DNA of 64,000 bases from Ensifer sp. Root278 (GCF_001429285.1 NZ_LMJJ01000040.1:292281-356280), one strand, 5' to 3'. Shown: positions 1 through 8,398, numbered from the stretch's first letter. A program made the numbers and translations. The notes: a model not told the origin generated them from the sequence alone.

Positions 1-336
1 ATCTTCCTGTTCTTCTCCTTCGCGATCCCGATCACGCTCGGCCTTTTCGCCTGGGGAACCTCGAAGTGGGATAAAATGGGCCCGTGGAACCTGGGCGAGG
101 CGATGTTCAAGCTCTTCGCGGTTCTGTCGATCATCGCCATGGTGCTGATCTTCGTTCTCGGTATCCAACCGCCGAACGACTGGGCGCTCTACATCACCGT
201 GGGCTTCCTGGTGCTGACGGCTCTGATCTGGTTCGGCTTCGAAACCCGCCGCTTCCGCGGCCCGCCGATCGGCGACGAAGTGGCGCGCCGCCAGGCCGAG
301 ATTGCCGCTGCCGAAAAGGCCGTCGGCGAAGTCTGA
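1..336 (+). CDS. Amino-acid permease, C-terminal part (truncated by window edge)
   Basis: The frame is open from base 1 and ends in TGA at 334-336, so only the last 111 codons are visible. They hold two or three hydrophobic segments (roughly codons 1-18, 36-53 and 59-75) and a charged cytoplasmic tail with the stretch FETRRFRGPP. This is typical of the end of APC-superfamily amino-acid permeases, 12-14 TM proteins that import amino acids or amines. It lies directly upstream of a glutamine-synthetase-like gene on the same strand, a common pairing in amine-utilisation loci, so it may import the substrate of that enzyme. A terminator-like hairpin separates the two. The family call is from recognition of a short C-terminus; the substrate is unknown. 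Confidence 0.7.
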   Translation: MFLFFSFAIPITLGLFAWGTSKWDKMGPWNLGEAMFKLFAVLSIIAMVLIFVLGIQPPNDWALYITVGFLVLTALIWFGFETRRFRGPPIGDEVARRQAEIAAAEKAVGEV

Positions 337-350
337 ACACCAACAAAATG

Positions 351-386
351 GGCGGGAGCGCGACCGCGACTTCCGCCTTTTCTTTT
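351..386 (+). terminator. Rho-independent terminator after the permease gene
   Basis: Arms GGCGGGAG (351-358) and CTTCCGCC (370-377) pair with one mismatch and are followed by TTTTCTTTT. It begins 15 bases after the permease stop, so the next gene probably has its own promoter or depends on read-through. Confidence 0.65.
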
Positions 387-486
387 CCGGAGCTTGTCCG
401 GTTACTTGAACGGATCACGTCCACGCGGCCCAAAAATATCGTGACCCAAGGGAACGGCCGCGTGACCAAACATGGGATGGAAGTTG

Positions 487-1851
487 ATGAGCTATACGTT
501 TGATGAGTTGAAGGAAGACGTCGCCGCCGGGCGCATCGATACGGTTCTCGCCTGCCAGGTCGACATGCAGGGCCGGCTGATGGGCAAGCGCTTCCACGCG
601 CAGTTCTTCGTCGACGGCGCCTGGAAGGAAACGCATAGCTGCAACTATCTGCTTGCGACCGACATGGAGATGGAGACCGTTCCCGGCTACAAGGCGACGA
701 GCTGGGAGAAGGGCTACGGCGACTATACGATGAAGCCGGACCTTTCGACACTTCGCCGCATTCCCTGGCTCGAAGGCACGGCGCTCGTGCTTTGCGACAT
801 GCTCGACCATCACACCCACGAGGAAGTGCCGCACTCGCCGCGCGCGATCCTGAAGAAGCAGGTGGCGCGGCTCGAGAAGATGGGGCTCAAGGCCTACATG
901 GCGAGCGAGCTCGAATTCTTCCTGTTCGACCAGTCCTACGACGATGCCCGCCAATCCGGCTATCGCGACCTGCAACTCGTCAGCGGCTACAACGAGGACT
1001 ACCACATCTTCCAGACGACCAAGGAAGAGGATGTGATGCGGGCGATCCGCAACGGCCTGCAGGGCGCCGGCATCCCGGTCGAAAATTCCAAGGGCGAGGC
1101 GTCGGCCGGGCAGGAAGAGATCAACGTGCGTTATGCCGACGCGCTGACGATGGCCGATCGGCACGCGATCATCAAGAATGGCTGCAAGGAGATCGCCTGG
1201 TCGCGCGGCAAGGCCATCACCTTCCTCGCCAAGTGGAATTATTCGGCCGCCGGCTCCTCCTCGCATATCCACCAGTCGCTCTGGAGTGCCGACGGCAAGA
1301 CCTCGAAATTCTTCGACGAGAGCGGCAAATACGGCATGTCGGAGATGATGCGCCACTATGTGGCGGGGCTGCTGACCCATGCGAGCGAGATCACCTATTT
1401 CCTTGCGCCCTACATCAACTCCTACAAGCGCTTCATGGCCGGCACCTTCGCGCCGACCAAGGCGGTCTGGAGCAAGGATAACCGCACCGCCGGCTATCGC
1501 CTTTGCGGCGAGGACACCAAGGCGATCCGCATCGAATGCCGCGTCGGCGGCTCCGATCTCAATCCCTATCTCGCCTTCGCGGCTTTGATCGCGGCCGGCA
1601 TTTCCGGTATCGAGAACAAGATGGAACTGGAAGCGCCCTTCGTCGGCGACGCCTATGGCGGCAAGGACGTGCGCGAGATCCCGCGCACGCTGAGAGACGC
1701 GACCGCAGCGCTCAGCGAATCCAAGATGCTGCGCGCCGCCTTTGGTGACGAGGTCATCGAGCATTACGCGCGGGCCGGGCGCTGGGAGCAGGAAGAATAC
1801 GACCGCCGCGTCACCGATTGGGAGGTCGCACGCGGTTTCGAACGGGCCTGA
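487..1851 (+). CDS. Glutamine synthetase family protein (gamma-glutamyl-amine ligase-like)
   Basis: Glutamine-synthetase fold ligase of 454 aa, which joins glutamate to ammonia or an amine at the expense of ATP. Metal and active-site positions of the family are visible: E141-L-E143, the GQEE segment near residue 214, H260-I-H262 (equivalent of the GS H269 region), the NRTAGYR segment and E350-C-R352. The loop preceding H260 reads AGSSS rather than GNGMH, and no adenylylation-type tyrosine segment is evident, as in PuuA/IpuC-type ligases. ATG 487 gives the usual N-terminus MSYTFDEL; an in-frame ATG at 472 is possible. A 9-bp inverted repeat (422-430/456-464) lies in the leader. Neighbours are a permease, ALDH and Fe-ADH, which favours gamma-glutamylation of an amine or amino alcohol over ammonia assimilation (inference). 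Confidence 0.85.
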   Translation: MSYTFDELKEDVAAGRIDTVLACQVDMQGRLMGKRFHAQFFVDGAWKETHSCNYLLATDMEMETVPGYKATSWEKGYGDYTMKPDLSTLRRIPWLEGTALVLCDMLDHHTHEEVPHSPRAILKKQVARLEKMGLKAYMASELEFFLFDQSYDDARQSGYRDLQLVSGYNEDYHIFQTTKEEDVMRAIRNGLQGAGIPVENSKGEASAGQEEINVRYADALTMADRHAIIKNGCKEIAWSRGKAITFLAKWNYSAAGSSSHIHQSLWSADGKTSKFFDESGKYGMSEMMRHYVAGLLTHASEITYFLAPYINSYKRFMAGTFAPTKAVWSKDNRTAGYRLCGEDTKAIRIECRVGGSDLNPYLAFAALIAAGISGIENKMELEAPFVGDAYGGKDVREIPRTLRDATAALSESKMLRAAFGDEVIEHYARAGRWEQEEYDRRVTDWEVARGFERA

Positions 1852-1934
1852 TCCTGGTCCCTATCTCTCACACGGTGGCCGATCCTGGCAGGGTCGGCCA
1901 CCGCATCATTCGCAATGAAAGCAGGAAAACGATC

Positions 1935-3320
1935 ATGAGCATGATCAAGTGCATTTCGCCCGTGAACGGCGAAGTCTACGCGGAACGCCCGGCGATGCCG
2001 CTGGAGCTGGCAAAACAGGTGGTTTCCCGCGCCCGCCAGGCGCAGAAGGCCTGGGCGCGCCGTCCGCTCGACGAGCGCGTCAACCTGGTGCTATCAGGTG
2101 TCGCCCGCCTCAATGAAATGGTCGACGAGGTGGTGCCGGAGCTTGCCTGGCAGATGGGCCGGCCGGTGCGCTACGGCGGCGAGTTCAAAGGCTTCAACGA
2201 GCGCTCGAACTATGTCGCGACGATCGCCGCCGATGCGCTGAAGCCGCTGGTGATCGAGGAAAGCGACCGCTTCGAGCGCCGCATCGCCCGCGAGCCGCAT
2301 GGCGTCGTCTTCGTCGTCGCGCCGTGGAACTATCCTTACATGACCGCGATCAACACGGTCGCCCCGGCGCTGATGGCCGGCAATACCGTCATCATCAAAC
2401 ATGCGAGCCAGACGATCCTCGTCGGCGAGCGCATGGTGCGCGCCTTCGTCGAGGCCGGCGTTCCCGCCGACGTCTTCCAGAACATCTTCCTCGACCATGA
2501 GACATCAGCGGCGCTGATTGCTGCCAAGAGCTTCGATTTCGTCAACTTCACCGGCTCGGTCGAGGGCGGACGGTCGATCGAGCGCGCGGCTGCCGGCACC
2601 TTCACCGGTCTCGGCCTCGAACTCGGCGGCAAGGATCCGGGCTACGTCATGGAAGACGCCGACCTCGATGCGGCCGTCGACACGCTGATGGATGGCGCCA
2701 CTTACAATTCCGGCCAGTGCTGCTGCGGCATCGAGCGCATCTACGTGCATGAAAAGCTCTATGACACCTTCGTCGAGAAGTCGGTCGCCTGGGTTTCCAA
2801 TTACAAGCTCGGCAATCCGCTCGATCCGGAAACGACGCTCGGGCCGATGGCAAACAAGCGCTTTGCCGCGACCGTGCGCGAGCAGATCGCCGATGCGGTT
2901 GCCAAGGGCGCCAAGGCGCTGATCGATCCGAAACTGTTCCCGCAGGACGATGGCGGCGCCTATCTCGCGCCGCAGATCCTTACCAATGTCGATCACTCCA
3001 TGGCCTTCATGCGCGAAGAGACCTTTGGTCCGGCCGTCGGCATCATGAAGGTGAAGAGCGACAGCCAGGCGATCGAGCTGATGAACGACTCGCAATATGG
3101 CCTCACCGCATCGCTCTGGACCAAGGATGCCGAGCGCGCCGCGCGCATCGGCGCCGACATCGAGACCGGCACGGTGTTCATGAACCGCGCCGACTATCTC
3201 GACCCGGCGCTTTGCTGGACCGGCGTCAAGGAAACGGGCCGTGGCGGCTCGCTCTCGGTCATCGGCTTCCAGAACCTTACGCGTCCGAAATCCTACCATC
3301 TGAAGAAAGTCACCGCATGA
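1935..3320 (+). CDS. NAD(P)-dependent aldehyde dehydrogenase family protein
   Basis: ALDH-superfamily enzyme of 461 aa oxidising an aldehyde to a carboxylate. Visible motifs are VVAPWNYP (NAD site), LGLELGGKDP with the general-base Glu near residue 229, and NSGQCCCG, where the catalytic Cys is C263 by alignment to GQxC; two extra cysteines flank it. EETFGPA and the C-terminal KETGRGG are also present. ATG 1935 is chosen because AGGAAA lies 7 bases upstream and the upstream in-frame extension has no family resemblance. It follows the GS-like gene by 83 bases and its stop overlaps the start of the Fe-ADH gene (ATGA), so ALDH and ADH are almost certainly co-transcribed. Its likely role is oxidation of the aldehyde produced by the neighbouring ADH. 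Confidence 0.9.
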   Translation: MSMIKCISPVNGEVYAERPAMPLELAKQVVSRARQAQKAWARRPLDERVNLVLSGVARLNEMVDEVVPELAWQMGRPVRYGGEFKGFNERSNYVATIAADALKPLVIEESDRFERRIAREPHGVVFVVAPWNYPYMTAINTVAPALMAGNTVIIKHASQTILVGERMVRAFVEAGVPADVFQNIFLDHETSAALIAAKSFDFVNFTGSVEGGRSIERAAAGTFTGLGLELGGKDPGYVMEDADLDAAVDTLMDGATYNSGQCCCGIERIYVHEKLYDTFVEKSVAWVSNYKLGNPLDPETTLGPMANKRFAATVREQIADAVAKGAKALIDPKLFPQDDGGAYLAPQILTNVDHSMAFMREETFGPAVGIMKVKSDSQAIELMNDSQYGLTASLWTKDAERAARIGADIETGTVFMNRADYLDPALCWTGVKETGRGGSLSVIGFQNLTRPKSYHLKKVTA

Positions 3321-4462
3321 CCATCACCGCCAACTGGAGCTATCCGACCGCCATCAAGTTTGGTGCCGGCCGGATCAAGGAGCTTGCCGACCATTGCAAG
3401 GCGGCGGGCATGAAGAAACCGCTGCTGATCACCGACCGGGGCCTCGCGCCGATGGCGATCACCCAGAACGCGCTCGATATCCTGAGCGCCGCCGGTCTCG
3501 GCCGGGCGATCTTCGCCGATGTCGATCCGAACCCGAATGACGTCAACCTTGAAGCCGGCGTCAAGGCCTTCAAGGATGGCGGTCATGATGGCGTCGTCGC
3601 CTTCGGCGGCGGCTCGGGCCTCGATCTCGGCAAGTGCGTCGCCTTCATGGCCGGGCAGAGCCGCCCGGTCTGGGACTTTGAGGACATCGGCGACTGGTGG
3701 ACACGCGCGAGCGTCGAAGGCATTGCGCCGATCGTCGCCGTGCCGACCACGGCCGGCACCGGGTCGGAAGTCGGCCGCGCCAGCGTCATCACCAATTCGG
3801 CAAGCCACGTAAAGAAGGTGATCTTCCACCCGAAGTTCCTGCCGGCAGTGACAATCTGCGACCCGGAACTGACGGTCGGCATGCCGAAGGTGATCACCGC
3901 CGGCACCGGCATGGACGCCTTCGCCCATTGCCTGGAAGCCTATTCCTCGCCCTTCTACCATCCGATGTCGGCCGGCATCGCGCTCGAAGGCATGCGGTTG
4001 GTGAAAGAGTATCTGCCGCGCGCCTACAAGGACGGCACGGACATTGAGGCCCGCGCCAACATGATGAGTGCGGCTGCCATGGGTGCCGTCGCCTTCCAGA
4101 AGGGCCTCGGCGCCATTCACTCGCTGTCGCATCCGGTCGGCGCGATCTACAACACCCACCACGGCATGACCAATGCGGTGGTGATGCCGCCGGTGCTGCG
4201 CTTCAACCGCCCGGCGATTGAGGACAAGATCGTGCGCGCCGCCGCCTATCTCGGCATTTCCGGCGGTTTCGACGGTTTCTACGACTACGTGCTGAAGCTG
4301 CGCGAGGAACTCGGCGTTCCGGATAAGCTGTCGGCACTCGGCGTCGGGACCGACCGCATCGACGAGATGTCGGAGATGGCGATCGTCGACCCGACGGCGG
4401 GCGGCAACCCGGTCGAACTGACGCTGGATGCCGCGAAGAAACTCTTCCGCGAGTGCATCTGA
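3317..4462 (+). CDS. Iron-containing alcohol dehydrogenase
   Basis: Group III (iron-type) alcohol dehydrogenase, 381 aa, interconverting an alcohol and an aldehyde with NAD(P). Visible are the dinucleotide-binding GGGSGLDLGK segment near residue 97, GTGSEVGRASVI near 157, and the four metal ligands in family order: D200 and H204 (DAFAH), H268 (IHSLSH) and H282 (THHG). The start overlaps the ALDH stop by 4 bases, so the two proteins are probably made together and may pass the aldehyde between them. With the GS-like ligase upstream, an attractive substrate is a gamma-glutamyl amino alcohol; this is inference, as substrate cannot be read from the sequence. Confidence 0.9.
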   Translation: MTITANWSYPTAIKFGAGRIKELADHCKAAGMKKPLLITDRGLAPMAITQNALDILSAAGLGRAIFADVDPNPNDVNLEAGVKAFKDGGHDGVVAFGGGSGLDLGKCVAFMAGQSRPVWDFEDIGDWWTRASVEGIAPIVAVPTTAGTGSEVGRASVITNSASHVKKVIFHPKFLPAVTICDPELTVGMPKVITAGTGMDAFAHCLEAYSSPFYHPMSAGIALEGMRLVKEYLPRAYKDGTDIEARANMMSAAAMGAVAFQKGLGAIHSLSHPVGAIYNTHHGMTNAVVMPPVLRFNRPAIEDKIVRAAAYLGISGGFDGFYDYVLKLREELGVPDKLSALGVGTDRIDEMSEMAIVDPTAGGNPVELTLDAAKKLFRECI

Positions 4463-4472
4463 CATAGTGTTG

Positions 4473-4500
4473 CTGGCGCCTCGCCCGGGTGAGGCGCCAG
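4473..4500 (+). terminator. Hairpin after the Fe-ADH gene
   Basis: Perfect 10-bp arms CTGGCGCCTC (4473-4482) and GAGGCGCCAG (4491-4500) around an 8-base loop, 10 bases after the ADH stop. There is no clean T-run, so it may be a 3'-end stabiliser or a Rho-assisted terminator. Confidence 0.5.
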
Positions 4501-4551
4501 ATCTCCCTTAGTTTAGAGGGGTCGAGAATACCACTTGCCATTGCAGCCGAT

Positions 4552-4580
4552 TTGTCACCTAATTGTCACGGAACTGTCAC
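4552..4580 (+). promoter_or_regulatory. Three tandem heptamers with 11-bp period, PHO-box-like
   Basis: TTGTCAC (4552-4558), TTGTCAC (4563-4569) and CTGTCAC (4574-4580) are separated by exactly 4 bases each. PhoB sites are tandem CTGTCAT-like heptamers with 4-base spacers, so the architecture matches. The site lies 120 bases upstream of the first ParA-like gene. Seen directly; the PhoB assignment is inference. Confidence 0.45.
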
Positions 4581-4700
4581 GATTTGGTTCGCTGGAAGCG
4601 CGGCCTTCACAGTTCGTTTACCGCGATCTGAAACGCTTCCATTAGGGTGTGCGTATGTTTCGGCCCGGAACCAAGGGCCGCGGTGAGTTAGGGTCGAGCA

Positions 4701-5447
4701 ATGGCGATTATGTCCCTCGCGAATGCGAAGGGGGGAGCTGGCAAGACGACGGCAGCGTTGTTGCTCGCCAGCGAGCTTGCCCGGCGCGGCGACCGGGTTG
4801 CGGTTCTCGATTGCGACCAACTCGCCTGCATGACCGACTGGTTTAGGCACGGTCGAAGCGACAGCAATCTCTCCGTCATCTCCGGTGTCACCACGACGAC
4901 CCTTAGCGACCACCTCAGACGGCTGCGAGGTTGCGTCGAGCATGTGGTCATCGACCTCTCGGGAGCGGCCGACGTGCTGGTTGCGCTTGCGATCGGTCTT
5001 TCGGACCTGACGCTGATCCCGGTTCAGGGCTGCGTCATGGATGCGCGCGGCGCCACGCAGGTGCTCGAACTGATCCGCTATATCGAGAACAATGCGCACG
5101 CCAATATCAACCATGCGGTGCTGTTGACACGGGTCAACGCCATCGTGACGACGCGGGCGATGCGCAAGGTCAAGCTGATGCTGGCCGAATGCAAGATCCG
5201 CCTCGTCGATACGCCGCTGGTAGAACGCACGGCTTTTCGCGAACTGTTCGAGCAGGGCGATACGCTCTATTCGCTCGATGCTGCCAGGGTCAGTAATCTG
5301 GCAAAGGCCCAGGCCAATGCACGCGCCTTTGCCGATGACGTGCTGAGGCTGCTCAACCCGGCCGGAGAAACGATGCGGCACGGTCCGTTCTCATCGATGT
5401 GCTACCGCTCGGAGCGGGCGCCGGACCCGGTCGCACTGCCGGCCTGA
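4701..5447 (+). CDS. ParA/VirC1-like P-loop ATPase, copy 1
   Basis: 248 aa ParA/MinD-superfamily ATPase. The deviant Walker A motif KGGAGKTT spans residues 10-17, with the signature lysine K10 and catalytic K15. The DCDQ segment (Walker A-prime) is near residue 38 and VIDLSGAAD near 86. The segment after it (LIPVQGCVMDARGATQ) and the overall length resemble Agrobacterium VirC1, an orphan ParA relative that needs no ParB. No ParB-like gene is visible nearby. It is followed after 186 bases by a clear paralogue, and the two upstream regions are related, so gene and promoter were duplicated together. Compared with copy 2 it has DCDQL in place of DADPQ and a longer C-terminus. Its cargo is unknown; such ATPases position plasmids, chemoreceptor arrays or other large assemblies. 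Confidence 0.8.
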   Translation: MAIMSLANAKGGAGKTTAALLLASELARRGDRVAVLDCDQLACMTDWFRHGRSDSNLSVISGVTTTTLSDHLRRLRGCVEHVVIDLSGAADVLVALAIGLSDLTLIPVQGCVMDARGATQVLELIRYIENNAHANINHAVLLTRVNAIVTTRAMRKVKLMLAECKIRLVDTPLVERTAFRELFEQGDTLYSLDAARVSNLAKAQANARAFADDVLRLLNPAGETMRHGPFSSMCYRSERAPDPVALPA

Positions 5448-5534
5448 GAGCCGGAACCTCTGCTCCTTTTCATCTTCATTGCGGCGTACCGCCGGTCTTC
5501 CGGCCGCGTGACTGTCAGGTTTCACGTAGCCGCG

Positions 5535-5553
5535 TTACCAATTCGTTAACCAT
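5535..5553 (+). promoter_or_regulatory. CtrA-like site upstream of ParA-like copy 2
   Basis: TTAC (5535-5538), seven bases, then TTAACCAT (5546-5553). The CtrA consensus is TTAA-N7-TTAAC, so one base differs. The equivalent stretch upstream of copy 1 (TTTACC near 4616) is more degenerate. Read by eye; CtrA binding is inference. Confidence 0.35.
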
Positions 5554-5633
5554 GATCTGAAAGGTTTCGTTAAGAGGCGAACCACCGGCCATGGCCGGGT
5601 TCGGCGCGGAACACGCACAGAATGAGGAATATC

Positions 5634-6353
5634 ATGGCGGTCATCACTTTCGCCAATGCAAAGGGCGGCGCGGGCAAGACGACGGCGGCGCTGATCCTGT
5701 CGACGGAGCTGGCAAGGCAAGGACATCGTGTCGTGGTTCTCGATGCCGATCCGCAGCGCTGGATCACGAGCTGGTCCGAAGCTTCCGGCCACATCGCCAA
5801 CCTCACGGTGATCTCGCATATCACGCCCGGCTCGCTCGAATGTCATATTCGCGAGATGAAGGATGAGGCGGATTACATCGTCATCGATCTCGCGGGCGCG
5901 AAAGACCAGATTGTCGCACTGGCGCTGGCCATTTCCGATCAGGTGCTGATCCCGGTGCAGGGTTGCGCCATGGATGCGCGCGGCGCTGCGCAGATTCTCG
6001 AACTCATCCGCCAGATCGAGGATCGGTCCAAGCAACGCATCAACCATTCGGTCGTGCTCACCCGCGTCAATTCGCTCGTCACCACGCGCGCGCTGCAGAC
6101 GATCAAAGCCATGCTCGCCGAGCGCGGCGTTTCGGTGCTCGACACGCCGATCGTCGAGCGTGCCGCCTATCGCGAGATTTTCGACTGCGGCGGCACGCTG
6201 CAGACGATGGATCCGGCCCGTGTCAGCAACCTCGACAAGGCGCGCGAAAACGCCTTCGCATTGGCAAAAGAAGTGCAGGCGCTGTTGCCGGTCAAGGCGC
6301 GCCGTTCCTGGGCCGCACGCATGCCGTCCTGGGCGTCGCGCAACGCCGCCTGA
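5634..6353 (+). CDS. ParA/VirC1-like P-loop ATPase, copy 2
   Basis: 239 aa paralogue of the preceding gene. The deviant Walker A KGGAGKTT is at residues 10-17, DADPQRWITSW near 37 and VIDLAGAKD near 83. The run IPVQGCAMDARGAAQILELIRQIE is nearly the same as in copy 1. ATG 5634 is preferred over 5622 because GAGGA ends 5 bases upstream and this start aligns with copy 1. The DADPxxxxTxW pattern matches VirC1 (DADENRPLTRW), supporting membership of the VirC1-like orphan ParA group. A strong hairpin ends the unit. Downstream lie two RIME1 repeats and a soluble chemoreceptor gene, which suggests (weakly) a role in placing a cytoplasmic chemosensory cluster. Confidence 0.8.
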   Translation: MAVITFANAKGGAGKTTAALILSTELARQGHRVVVLDADPQRWITSWSEASGHIANLTVISHITPGSLECHIREMKDEADYIVIDLAGAKDQIVALALAISDQVLIPVQGCAMDARGAAQILELIRQIEDRSKQRINHSVVLTRVNSLVTTRALQTIKAMLAERGVSVLDTPIVERAAYREIFDCGGTLQTMDPARVSNLDKARENAFALAKEVQALLPVKARRSWAARMPSWASRNAA

Positions 6354-6375
6354 TCTTTTCCTCGAATTGTTCCCT

Positions 6376-6411
6376 TTCAACCGGAATTGACGTTCGTCAG
6401 TTCCGGTTGAA
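6376..6411 (+). terminator. Strong hairpin terminator after ParA-like copy 2
   Basis: Arms TTCAACCGGAA (6376-6386) and TTCCGGTTGAA (6401-6411) are perfect, with an inner TGACG/CGTCA pairing. The tail is ATCCTGTTT, only moderately T-rich. It lies 22 bases after the stop codon. Confidence 0.6.
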
Positions 6412-6556
6412 TCCTGTTTCAGCCTTCGCGAAATAGCTGTCGTCCGTAAGGCTTCTTTTACCCTGTGCTTCTAACAGTGGCCAAGGACACAGCTTGCCCC
6501 GCGATATCAGCAATCGGGCAATCGGCCGCCATGACTGCGGCCATGATCTCAGACGC

Positions 6557-6660
6557 CTACAGCGCCGCGCGTCTTATCAGACGCGCAAAGGTCGCTGTAG
6601 CACTTTGAAGTGCTGCATGTTTTTGTCCCTTAATCGAATACGATTAAAGGAAACATGCAG
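6557..6660 (+). repeat. RIME1-like intergenic repeat, copy a
   Basis: A 104-bp unit made of two palindromes: CTACAGCG ... CGCTGTAG (6557-6600) enclosing GCGCGTCTTATCAGACGCGC, and CTGCATGTTT ... AAACATGCAG (6613-6660) enclosing CTTTAATCG-type arms. This is the two-palindrome design described for the rhizobial RIME1 family. Five other good copies occur in this window. Confidence 0.8.
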
Positions 6661-6688
6661 TGCGCCGTCGATCCTGTCTCCATGATCC

Positions 6689-6793
6689 ACAACAGCGCCG
6701 CGCGTCTTATCGGGCGCGCCAAGGTCGTTGTATCACTTTGAACTGCTGCATGTTTTTGTCCTCAAATCGAATGCGATTTACGGGGACGTGCAG
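6689..6793 (+). repeat. RIME1-like intergenic repeat, copy b
   Basis: Second copy in the same orientation, 28 bases after copy a and ending 24 bases before the chemoreceptor start. It is more diverged (ACAACAGCG start, CTCAAATCG arm, GACGTGCAG end) but keeps both palindromes, so it would form two hairpins in the leader of the chemoreceptor mRNA if transcription starts upstream. Confidence 0.75.
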
Positions 6794-6817
6794 TAGAGCA
6801 TGCAAGGAAGCTCGCGC

Positions 6818-8338
6818 ATGAAAACGGAACACACCGCTGCCGGTACGCAGGATGTTGCCGGTCGTCTGAATTTCATGGCGCTCGACGATGCCGCCAGAAC
6901 GAGCCTCAAGGCGCTGAAGCCGATCCTTGAAAAGGAGCTGAAGCCGGCGCTCGACAAGTTCTATGGCAAGGTGAAGGCGACGCCTGAGACGAAGCGCTTC
7001 TTTTCGTCCGACAGCCATATTGATCGTGCCAAGGGCGCGCAGGTCGGCCACTGGGCAAACATCGCCGACGCCAACTTCAATGAAGACTACAGCGCCAAGG
7101 TCCGCACCATCGGCCAGGTCCACGCGCGCATCGGCCTCGAGCCCCGTTGGTACATCGGCGGCTATGCGCTGATCGCCGAACATCTGATTACCGAAATCGT
7201 TAGGGCGTACTGGCCGAAGGCCGGTCTGTTTTCGCGCCAGACCACCTCGGCCGAAGACATGGGCGCGATGCTGTCGAGCCTCGTCAAGGGCGTCTTCCTC
7301 GATATGGATCTGTCGATCTCCGTCTACATGGATGCGTCCGATGTCACCAAGCAGCGCGCCGTCCAGGAAGAAGTGCTGGCGGCCGAGCGCGCGCTGATCA
7401 GCAAGACATTCGGCGCCGCCTTGAAGAAGATCGCCGACGGCGATCTGACAGCGCGCATCGGCGCCGATCTGCCGGTCGCCTATCAGGAGCTTGGCGAAAA
7501 CTTCAACCACGCGATCGGCGAACTCTCTCGTGCCATCGGCGGCATCGAGGCCGGCGCCAGCCAGATCCATACGAGTGCCAAGGAAATCGCCGCGGCCGCC
7601 GACGATCTGGCCAAGCGCACGGAGCGGCAGGCCGCCAATCTCGAGGAGACGGCGGCAGCCGTCGAGCAGGTGACGCGCACGGTCAAGCAGACGGCCGAAG
7701 GCGCCAACCAGGCGAATTCGACGGTGATCGCGGCGCGCGCCAATGCCGAACAGAGCGGCGAGATCGTCAGCCACGCGATCGAGGTGATGCAGGAGATCCA
7801 GACGTCGTCTGCCAGCATCGCCCGGATCGTCGACGTGATCGACGAGATCGCCTTCCAGACCAACCTGCTGGCGCTGAACGCCGGTATCGAAGCGGCGCGG
7901 GCCGGCGAGGCGGGCAGGGGCTTTGCCGTTGTTGCGTCGGAAGTCCGCGCGCTCGCACAGCGCTGTGCCGACGCAGCGAAGGATATCCAGGGGCTGATCG
8001 CCAAGTCACGCGGCCAGGTGGACGATGGGGTGAACTCGGTCAACCAGGTGGCCCAGTCGCTGCAGCAGATCGTGGCGCAGGTGGTCGAAGTCAGCTCCGT
8101 CTTCGGCGCCATCCGCGCCAGCACCGCCGAACAGGCAACCGGCCTGCAGGAGGTCAACACCGCGATCACCCAGATGGACCAGATCACCCAGCAGAATGCC
8201 GCGATGGTCGAACAGGCCAACGCCGCAAGCCAGGCGCTGACGGGCGAGGCCGAGCACATCGCCATGCGCCTGCGCGCCTTCCGGACCTCTGCGCAGGTAC
8301 AGGTCAGTGCTGGTTCGGGTTACCGCGCGGCGGCGTGA
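6818..8338 (+). CDS. Globin-coupled methyl-accepting chemotaxis protein (soluble)
   Basis: 506 aa aerotaxis-type transducer. Residues ~10-175 are a sensor globin; the proximal haem histidine is H102 in [22 protein letters not shown]-like segment ([13 protein letters not shown]) follows near residue 205. The rest is an MCP signalling domain with the conserved hairpin tip [20 protein letters not shown]. No membrane segment is visible, so the receptor should be cytoplasmic, as in HemAT-type sensors that respond to O2 or another gas. No CheR-binding pentapeptide ends the protein. ATG 6818 is preferred over 6800 because AAGGAAG lies 7 bases upstream. Two RIME1 repeats precede it and a terminator follows; no che genes are in the window. 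Confidence 0.92.
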   Translation: MKTEHTAAGTQDVAGRLNFMALDDAARTSLKALKPILEKELKPALDKFYGKVKATPETKRFFSSDSHIDRAKGAQVGHWANIADANFNEDYSAKVRTIGQVHARIGLEPRWYIGGYALIAEHLITEIVRAYWPKAGLFSRQTTSAEDMGAMLSSLVKGVFLDMDLSISVYMDASDVTKQRAVQEEVLAAERALISKTFGAALKKIADGDLTARIGADLPVAYQELGENFNHAIGELSRAIGGIEAGASQIHTSAKEIAAAADDLAKRTERQAANLEETAAAVEQVTRTVKQTAEGANQANSTVIAARANAEQSGEIVSHAIEVMQEIQTSSASIARIVDVIDEIAFQTNLLALNAGIEAARAGEAGRGFAVVASEVRALAQRCADAAKDIQGLIAKSRGQVDDGVNSVNQVAQSLQQIVAQVVEVSSVFGAIRASTAEQATGLQEVNTAITQMDQITQQNAAMVEQANAASQALTGEAEHIAMRLRAFRTSAQVQVSAGSGYRAAA

Positions 8339-8362
8339 TCGTGCATTCCGTCTTGAAAGACG

Positions 8363-8398
8363 ACGCCTCGGGTCAGGCATGATCCGGGGCGTTTATTT
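8363..8398 (+). terminator. Terminator after the chemoreceptor gene
   Basis: Arms ACGCCTCGG (8363-8371) and CCGGGGCGT (8384-8392, one mismatch) followed by TTATTTG. It lies 24 bases after the stop and faces the convergent gene ending at 8434. Confidence 0.55.
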
